Positions 8,551 through 12,187 of a DNA stretch of 12,187 bases are shown piece after piece; the first letter of the stretch is position 1, and each line of letters starts with the position of its first letter. This DNA is from Darksidea phi (taxonomy: Eukaryota; Ascomycota; Dothideomycetes; Pleosporales; Lentitheciaceae), in NCBI GenBank assembly GCA_030770425.1, contig JASJFT010000459.1, forward strand, positions 1 to 12,187. The letters are read 5' to 3'. The position numbers and the translations under genes were made by a program. The notes under the pieces are model-generated. The model saw only the letters and a program-made list of their open reading frames with translations. It searched no databases and was not told the DNA's origin.

Positions 8551-11500
8551 TATTTATACTTTTTTTCTACTTATATATACTACTATTAATATATAAAGTC
8601 TTATAAATAGTAGATACTTAGCTATTATCTTTCTTAACTAAATCTTTACTTAAAAATATACTATTAATACCTATACTATATTCTTTCTAAGGAAGCTCTT
8701 ACTAGCTAATAGCTATACTAGTAATATACTTATCTAATATACTATCTTATTTATATAGGTTAGAAACTACTATAAAAACTACTTATTATATATTACTAAT
8801 CTAGTCTAAAATACTCCTATTATTCTCGATCTTTCTTAGCTCTAGAAATATAACCCGTCTATTAATTAAACTTTAATAATAGTTAATATAGATTCGTAGT
8901 ATTATTAGAAATATTACTATTATAGAACTAAGATTATATAAGTAGCTTTTTCGACTATTTTCTCTAATAAAAATATATTAGATAAAACTAAACTACTATA
9001 CTCTAAGCTATATACTAATATAATAAATTACTAACTATCTTTATATATCGAAGATATTAATAAGTATAATCTTCGTTAACTAAGTAGAAAGACTTCGATA
9101 AACCTATCTTCTAAACTTATATTAGACCGCCTCTACTATAAAATAAAAAACTTAAATACCAAATATAGGAATATCCCGGAATATTAAGTAATTATAGTAC
9201 GAAATTATATTATAACTAAATTATTACTAGCTATACGAGTAGATAGATACCGAGTTAATTTAAAGAAATTTAAAAAAGAACTACTACTACTACTTAGTAT
9301 CCCTCTATTAACTAAACTAAATTATAAACCTTTTAATTTCTTTAATATTTATCTTATATAAGCTATAACCTTTATATAATTCTATAAATAATCTAATATA
9401 AAAGCTACCTATATTATATAGAACGAGCTAGACTAAGTACTTAAAGTATTACTAAAGAATAAAGGAGATTAAATTCTAAACCTTATTAAAGAAGAATTTA
9501 AAGATATTCTAGATAGTAAAATTACGATAGATCTTCTAGATAAGTTTCTACTATAATTTTATAAATTTCTTACTAACTATAAATATACCCTATACCTTTA
9601 AGATATTAAAGAATTAGATATTAATAAGTTCCTAGTAGGAAAACTACCTTTATCCGATAACGAGCTAAAAAAGAAACTTTTAGAATAGCTAAGGGATATA
9701 GTAGCCGGATTCCTTCTTAGAAAAGTAGATAAATTTCTATTAAGATAAATATAGAATTATAAGATTAATATTATTCTAGATAAAGAACCTCTATATTAAA
9801 AGAATTAATCTTTTTTTTTACTTAAACTCTATATCGTACGTAAATAGCTAGACGATAATCTAGATAAGGATTTTATCTAGAAATCCTATACGCGATATAC
9901 TACTCTTCTACTCCTAGTAATAAAATCGAGTAGAGAAGTATATATATATTAAGACTATAAAGACCTAAATAATATTACTATTAAAAACTATTACTTACTA
10001 TTCCTTATCTAAGAAACTCTCGATACTCTTTATAATATAAAGATATATACTAAACTCGATATTATTATTACCTTTAATAAACTACGTATTATTAAAGGAT
10101 ATAAGTAGAAAATAGTATTTATTATATATTTTAGACTTTTTAAAACTTTAATTATATCTTTTAACCTTTATAATATACTAATATCCTTTTAGAACTATAT
10201 TAATTATACCCTTTATAATCTACTAGATTATACCTATACTACGTATCTTAATAACGTCCTAGTCTACTTAGATAATAGAAAAGAATATTAAAAGTATATC
10301 TAAGAAGTAGTTTAAAGATTAATTAATACTAGTTTTTAAATTAATATCTATAAATATAAGTTCGAAGTTATAAAGACTAAGTATTTCGGACTTATTATCT
10401 TTCTTAATAGTATTAAAATAGACTCTAAGAAGGTAGCTATAATTTTAAAATAGATATAACCCTCTTACCTAAAGAATCTATAGAAATTTCTAAGTTTTAT
10501 AAACTTTTACTAATACTTTATTTAAGACTTCTTAAAGATATATACTCTACTTAATAAACTTCTATATAAGAATATACTATAGAACTAGACTACTAAATAG
10601 ATAACTATCTTTAAATTACTTAAGAATTTCTTTACTATAATACTAGTACTAGTAATATACGACTTTACTAAGAAGATAGTCCTAGAAACTAATACTTTTA
10701 ATTAGGTATTAGGTAGTATTCTCTCTTAATACGATAATAATAATATTCTATATATAGTTACCTACTTCTTAAGTAAATATAGTACTATCGAATATAATTA
10801 TAAGATCTATAATAAAGAATTATTAATAATTATTAAGTTCTTAGAAGAATAATAACTAGAACTCTAAGGAACTATAAAACTATTTAAAATAGTTACTAAC
10901 TATAAGAATCTAGAATACTTTATAAGTATAAAAGTATTATTATAATACTAGGTTTATTAGTCGGAATTTCTATTATAATTTAATTTTAGAATTATTTATC
11001 GATTAGATTTAAAAGCTATACGACTAGATATACTAAGTAAAATACTAGAAGACTAACTAAATAAAAATAATACTTTTAATAATAGAGTAAAAAATAGACT
11101 ATAAATAGTCCTTTTATTAGAAGTTCTTAGTAATAAAGTTCTAAAAGACCTTCTTAACTAAACCCCTATAAGTATAGTACTACTAATTCTCCCTACTATA
11201 AACTAATTTATTAACGAACTAATTAACTTTATATACTTTACTATACTAATAGCTATAAAGATAATTACTATCCTTTTAGACCTAAGTATAAGACGCTAGC
11301 TAAAATACCTTTAAAAAATTATATAAGTATTAATACTAGACTTTATAATTTATTAAGACTATATATAGTATTAAGAATATCTCTTTATATTATCTTATAA
11401 TAAACTTTATATATAAATCTTATATTAAATATATAATTCTATACCTACTAGATACCTAGGATAAATTAAAATAATAGAACTAGTTATTTAAGACTATTAG

Positions 11501-12115
11501 TAGTTATATATAATATATAATATCGAAATTTATATCTAAGTATATAAACTTTATATCTAAATTAAAAGCTTTAGATTATTATCCTAAGGATTTCTTAAGT
11601 CCTTACTAGTTCTATTTTAGGTATAGTCTAATATTTCTATTAACTATATTACCCCGCTTTTAGAATTATAATAGTACGACTATATATATAAATACGTTCT
11701 TATTATAGTCTATAGACTTATAAAGATATACTATATTATTCTTATTAAAAAAATTAATATATCTAAGTTAATTAATATCTTTATATCCCGAGTTTATTCC
11801 CTTTATAATTACTTTAATAATATTCTATCTAATTAAGAAACCTAGTTTATATTATAGTTTTAGAACTAATTATTTATAAGGCTTAGGATTATACTAAAAT
11901 ACTCCTTATTATTCTATCTTAAGACTAATAGTTAGACTAAGTAAATAAATAATAATATTAAAGCGTACCTTTAAGTATTTATAAATTTCTACTAGAATAA
12001 CTAGGTATAATAGCTCCCTCTTATAAAATTCGTTATAAATAATATTACCTTTAAAATAACTAATATTTCCTTATTCTTTATTAATTATAGCTTTTACCTA
12101 AAACTTAGAGTTAAG
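8450..12115 (+). pseudogene. pol: Ty3/gypsy pol relic: protease, RT, RNase H, integrase
   Basis: One frame (position mod 3 = 2) is readable for about 3.6 kb without an apparent indel. Domains in order: aspartic protease with LINSRYLA at 8600, where NSR is a RIP product of DSG (8606-8614); the pre-RT line with NYKINIILD and the DKDFI-KS block near 9865; RT palm NYYLLFLI (about 9990) and TKLDI with first catalytic Asp at 10058; the YLNN box at 10244-10255, from YLDD; RNase H LETNTFN (Asp-to-Asn at 10691) and TNYKNLEYF (10895-10921); integrase zinc region (about 11410-11560), core INYITPL, VYRLIKIYYI, and the FYLKTNS-TK-IN box (about 11911-11945), equivalent to HPQTDGQTERxN; then SLFFINYSFYLKLRV. 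All three RT/integrase-type Asp changes are GAY-to-AAY after T, as RIP predicts. The frame stops matching at 12115, before the integrase C-terminus and any chromodomain. It lies in the -1 frame relative to gag, a common gag-pol arrangement. Confidence 0.93.
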
Positions 12116-12187
12116 TGTTATGCGTTGTACGTACCTTTATACGGGATCCGGGTTAGGGCCGATAGAACGTTTGTCGCACCGTTGGTT
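12116..12187. other. Normal-composition flank outside the RIP block
   Basis: From the first TpG at 12116-12117 the sequence abruptly regains TpG and CpA (for example in TGCG, TTGTAC, TTGTCGCACC and TTGG) and is about half G+C. It is unlike anything to its left and presumably is unique host DNA or the start of a gene-containing segment. The first ATG in the window is at 12120 and starts a frame that is open (22 codons) to the window end; the pol frame also happens to stay open across the junction. Too short to call a gene. Confidence 0.75.

Larger units (their letters stand above)
1..12115. other. RIP-saturated AT-rich block
   Basis: Reading all blocks and line joins by eye, I find no TpG and only three CpA (at 1186, 6053 and 9160, each inside CCA) before position 12116, although C and G together make up about a quarter of the bases. 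TpA is correspondingly very abundant. CpT, CpC and CpG remain common. This is the known product of fungal repeat-induced point mutation, which converts CpA to TpA on either strand of duplicated DNA. The block therefore has no ATG on either strand, and no Trp, Cys or TGA codons; His and Gln codons are essentially gone. All gene entries inside it are relics whose in-frame TAA/TAG mostly mark lost Gln or Trp codons, and many Asn/Arg/Ile codons mark lost Asp/Gly/Thr/Met. The counts are by eye and could be off by a few. Confidence 0.95.
7023..12115 (+). mobile_element. Ty3/gypsy LTR retrotransposon, 3'-truncated, RIP-inactivated
   Basis: Gag, protease, reverse transcriptase, RNase H and integrase occur in the Ty3/gypsy (Metaviridae) order over about 5.1 kb. 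The copy lacks the end of integrase and the 3' LTR, being cut at 12115 where ordinary sequence starts. A 5' LTR and primer-binding site are not recognisable in the short space before gag. Its domains differ in detail from the minus-strand chromovirus relic in the same window, so the two are different families rather than inverted copies of one another. Frames are kept while stops abound, meaning that decay was by point transitions. Confidence 0.88.

Noticed and set aside
7023..12115. Reading TAA/TAG as glutamine gives long open frames, suggesting a ciliate-like genetic code
   Set aside because: CAA, CAG, CAY, TGG, TGY and ATG are also missing, and catalytic Asp, His and Cys positions are changed in a CpA-dependent way. 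Mutation explains this, a different code does not.
1..12115. Mitochondrial, apicoplast or low-GC bacterial DNA on account of AT richness
   Set aside because: Such genomes do not lack CpA/TpG, and the sharp return to ordinary composition at 12116 plus Ty3/gypsy genes point to fungal nuclear DNA.
4760..12115. The two gypsy relics as a single large inverted repeat
   Set aside because: Their RNase H and integrase motifs differ clearly, for example in the line around NYKNLKYF versus NYKNLEYF and in the box after the core; they are different families.
12150..12158. GGGTTAGGG, resembling fungal telomere repeat TTAGGG
   Set aside because: Only one and a half units with no further copies; expected by chance in G-rich normal sequence.
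1..12187. tRNA, rRNA or other structured RNA genes
   Set aside because: No cloverleaf, conserved GTTCRANNC-type box or rRNA core was seen, and RIP would have altered such signals.

Overview
The window looks like heterochromatic, repeat-derived DNA from a filamentous ascomycete (Pezizomycotina) that has been saturated by repeat-induced point mutation (RIP). By eye, bases 1-12115 contain no TpG and only three CpA dinucleotides, whereas other C contexts (CpT, CpC, CpG) survive. G+C is about 25% on spot checks. This is the product of exhaustive CpA-to-TpA change on both strands. One consequence is that ATG, TGG, TGY, CAR and CAY codons are essentially gone, so none of the genes can be functional. 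They are readable only as frames in which TAA/TAG stand where Gln or Trp codons used to be. The last ~72 bases (12116-12187) have ordinary composition (about half G+C, CpA and TpG present), so the RIP-affected block ends abruptly there.

Layout: 1-2480 is a patchwork of low-confidence coding relics and short tandem repeats (32 bp x3, ~45-49 bp x3, a 71-bp-offset duplication). From about 4560 down to 2496, on the minus strand, is a relic of an unrecognised lysine/glutamine/glutamate-rich protein with two separate arrays of 11-residue (33-bp) repeats. From about 6890 down to 4760, on the minus strand, is the 3' part of a Ty3/gypsy chromovirus pol gene: RNase H, zinc-binding integrase, integrase core and C-terminal chromodomain. 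Its protease and reverse transcriptase are missing. From about 7023 to 12115, on the plus strand, is a much more complete, different Ty3/gypsy element: gag with a CCHC zinc knuckle, then pol in the -1 frame with protease, reverse transcriptase, RNase H and integrase. It ends inside the integrase exactly where RIP ends.

The two retroelements are arranged head to head (5' sides facing) around 6900-7020, and no LTR was recognised for either. The domain order gag-PR-RT-RH-IN and the preserved frames over more than 3.5 kb show decay almost entirely by C-to-T/G-to-A transitions with few indels. I see no functional system. The interest lies in the extreme RIP signature, its sharp edge, and the unidentified hendecad-repeat relic.
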